Positions 5,050 to 6,135 of a stretch of 6,135 nt of DNA are shown here, piece after piece (the stretch's first letter is position 1; every line of letters begins with the position of its first letter). The notes below the pieces were generated by a model that had not been told where the DNA came from, searched no databases, and saw nothing but the letters and a program-made list of their open reading frames with translations. The translations under genes were made by a program, and so were the position numbers. Source of the DNA: Syntrophomonadaceae bacterium (GTDB taxonomy: Bacteria > Bacillota > Dethiobacteria > DTU022); assembly GCA_007126465.1 (NCBI GenBank), contig SLBE01000001.1:1-6135 (forward strand), in the 5' to 3' direction.

Positions 5050-6135
5050 CTAGCATCCCAGCTGCCTGGCGATTACCAGGCGTTGAATTTCTGATGTGCC
5101 TTCACCTATTTCCATTAATTTTGCGTCCCGCAAATAGCGTTCAACCGGATATTCCCTGGTATAGCCATAGCCCCCGAATATCTGGATAGCCTCCAGGGCG
5201 CACTTAACCGCTGTTTCCGAAGCAAACAGTTTGGCCATGGCCGATTCTTTGGTAAAGGGTAGACCGTGGTCCTTTAACCAGGCCGCTTTATGCACTGCAG
5301 TGCGGGCTAACTCGACCGCCATTGCCATGTCTGCCAGTTTAAATTGAATGGCCTGGAATTTTGAGATGGGCTGACCGAACTGGCGGCGCTCCCTGGCATA
5401 TTCCAGCGCTGCATCCAGGGAAGCCTGGGCGATACCGACAGAAAGGGCCCCGATACTGATCCGGCCGCTATCTAAAACCTGCAGGAATTGTTTAAAGCCT
5501 TCGCCCCGTTTGCCCAGCAGGTGAACAGCAGGCAGGCGGACATCGTTTAAGGCAATTTCCGCAGTATCTGAAGCTTTCAGCCCTAATTTTTCGTACGGAG
5601 CCGAAACTGTAAAGCCCTCAGTTTTGCCGGGCACAAGGAAAGAACTGATTCCGTGTGCGCCCTGGCCCGGTTCGGTGACGGCAGTAATAATCACCAGGCC
5701 GGCGTAGGTGGCGTTGGTGATAAAACATTTGCTGCCGTTAATAATCCAGTCTTCTCCGCTCTGAACGGCAGTAGTTTTAGTGCCCCCGGCATCAGAGCCG
5801 GCATCAGGTTCAGTTAATCCGAAGGCAGCCAGCATTTCACCACGGGCACAGGGGCCGACCCATTTCTGTTTTTGTTCTTCCGTGCCAAACAGGTATACCG
5901 GACCGGTACCAATTGAACAGTGCGCGGCGTAAGTTATACCTGTTGAAGCGCAGGCTTTGGATATTTCTTCAACTGCTAATACGTAGGCCAGGTAGCCGTC
6001 ACCGGTCCCGCCATACTCCTCAGCGAAAGGCAGGGCGAATAAGTCCAATTCAGCCATTTTTTTCAGGATATCCTGTGGAAAGCGGCCTTCTTTGTCTAAA
6101 TCTGCTGCTATGGGGGCCAGTTCATTTTGAGCAAA
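5050..6135 (-). CDS. Acyl-CoA dehydrogenase, N-terminus truncated by window edge
   Basis: A flavoenzyme of the acyl-CoA dehydrogenase family, which oxidises an acyl-CoA to the 2,3-enoyl-CoA and passes electrons to electron-transfer flavoprotein. The frame remains open to the right edge. The 26 codons upstream of the Met at 6057 read FAQNELAPIAADLDKEGRFP..., a typical ACAD N-terminal helix, so that Met is internal and probably only 15-25 residues are missing. The two family signatures are clear: FGLTEPDAGSDAGG in the middle domain and IFGGYGYTREYPVERYLRD in the C-terminal domain. WIINGSKCFITNA and RRQFGQPISKFQAIQFKLADM are also typical. The catalytic Glu of GEGTSEIQ is present (5103-5101), in the short/medium-chain position, so the enzyme looks intact. 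It is the most upstream gene of the cluster visible here. Substrate range cannot be read from the sequence. A short or branched-chain acyl-CoA is possible, and the thiolase-fold genes suggest an unusual or side-chain substrate. Confidence 0.95.
   Translation of the reverse strand, partial: FAQNELAPIAADLDKEGRFPQDILKKMAELDLFALPFAEEYGGTGDGYLAYVLAVEEISKACASTGITYAAHCSIGTGPVYLFGTEEQKQKWVGPCARGEMLAAFGLTEPDAGSDAGGTKTTAVQSGEDWIINGSKCFITNATYAGLVIITAVTEPGQGAHGISSFLVPGKTEGFTVSAPYEKLGLKASDTAEIALNDVRLPAVHLLGKRGEGFKQFLQVLDSGRISIGALSVGIAQASLDAALEYARERRQFGQPISKFQAIQFKLADMAMAVELARTAVHKAAWLKDHGLPFTKESAMAKLFASETAVKCALEAIQIFGGYGYTREYPVERYLRDAKLMEIGEGTSEIQRLVIARQLGC

Noticed and set aside
6055..6057. ATG at 6057 as the start of the acyl-CoA dehydrogenase
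   Set aside because: The 26 codons upstream continue the conserved ACAD N-terminal helix (NELAPIAADLDKEGRFP), so the gene runs off the right edge.
1..6135. Archaeal origin, suggested by the S26B peptidase and thiolase/DUF35 genes
   Set aside because: The AGGAGG-type sites before every internal gene, the stem-loop terminator with a T run and the ACAD operon style fit a bacterium better. Both gene families also occur in Firmicutes.

Overview
The window looks like part of a bacterial chromosome, most likely from an anaerobic or syntrophic Gram-positive of the Clostridia/Peptococcaceae type. This lineage call is an inference from three things: strong AGGAGG-type ribosome binding sites, a SipW/ER-type (S26B) signal peptidase, and a fatty-acid-degradation style operon with stand-alone DUF35 Zn-ribbon proteins. 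No rRNA or other marker gene is present to confirm it. Both ends of the window cut through genes.

Layout. (1) Positions 1-1476, plus strand: the 3' part of a gene for a membrane-anchored S26B signal peptidase. A long, very acidic, low-complexity cytoplasmic region precedes the peptidase domain, and its reading frame is still open at the left edge. (2) Positions 1477-1590: a short convergent intergenic region with a hairpin that can terminate transcription from both sides. (3) Positions 1591-6135, minus strand: a five-gene, same-strand cluster, read right to left. It encodes an acyl-CoA dehydrogenase (N-terminus off the right edge), a thiolase-fold protein, a second thiolase-fold protein, a DUF35 Zn-ribbon/OB-fold protein and a second DUF35 protein. 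Gaps are 12-63 nt, and each internal gene has a clear Shine-Dalgarno sequence, so this is very probably one operon whose promoter lies outside the window.

How the genes may work together. The dehydrogenase should introduce a 2,3-double bond into an acyl-CoA. Thiolase-fold proteins of the SCP-x/archaeal type commonly act in complexes with DUF35 proteins, for example in archaeal acetoacetyl-CoA thiolase/HMG-CoA synthase, BbsAB of anaerobic toluene degradation, and Ltp2-ChsH2(DUF35) of steroid side-chain degradation. By eye, both thiolase-fold proteins here lack the nucleophilic cysteine and the C-terminal GHP histidine of true thiolases. That makes ordinary thiolysis unlikely and points to a retro-aldol (Ltp2-like) or other non-canonical C-C cleavage or condensation. 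Two thiolase-like and two DUF35 proteins side by side suggest either two different complexes or one hetero-oligomer. The substrate cannot be deduced from the sequence. This is the most interesting feature of the window, followed by the acidic extension on the signal peptidase.
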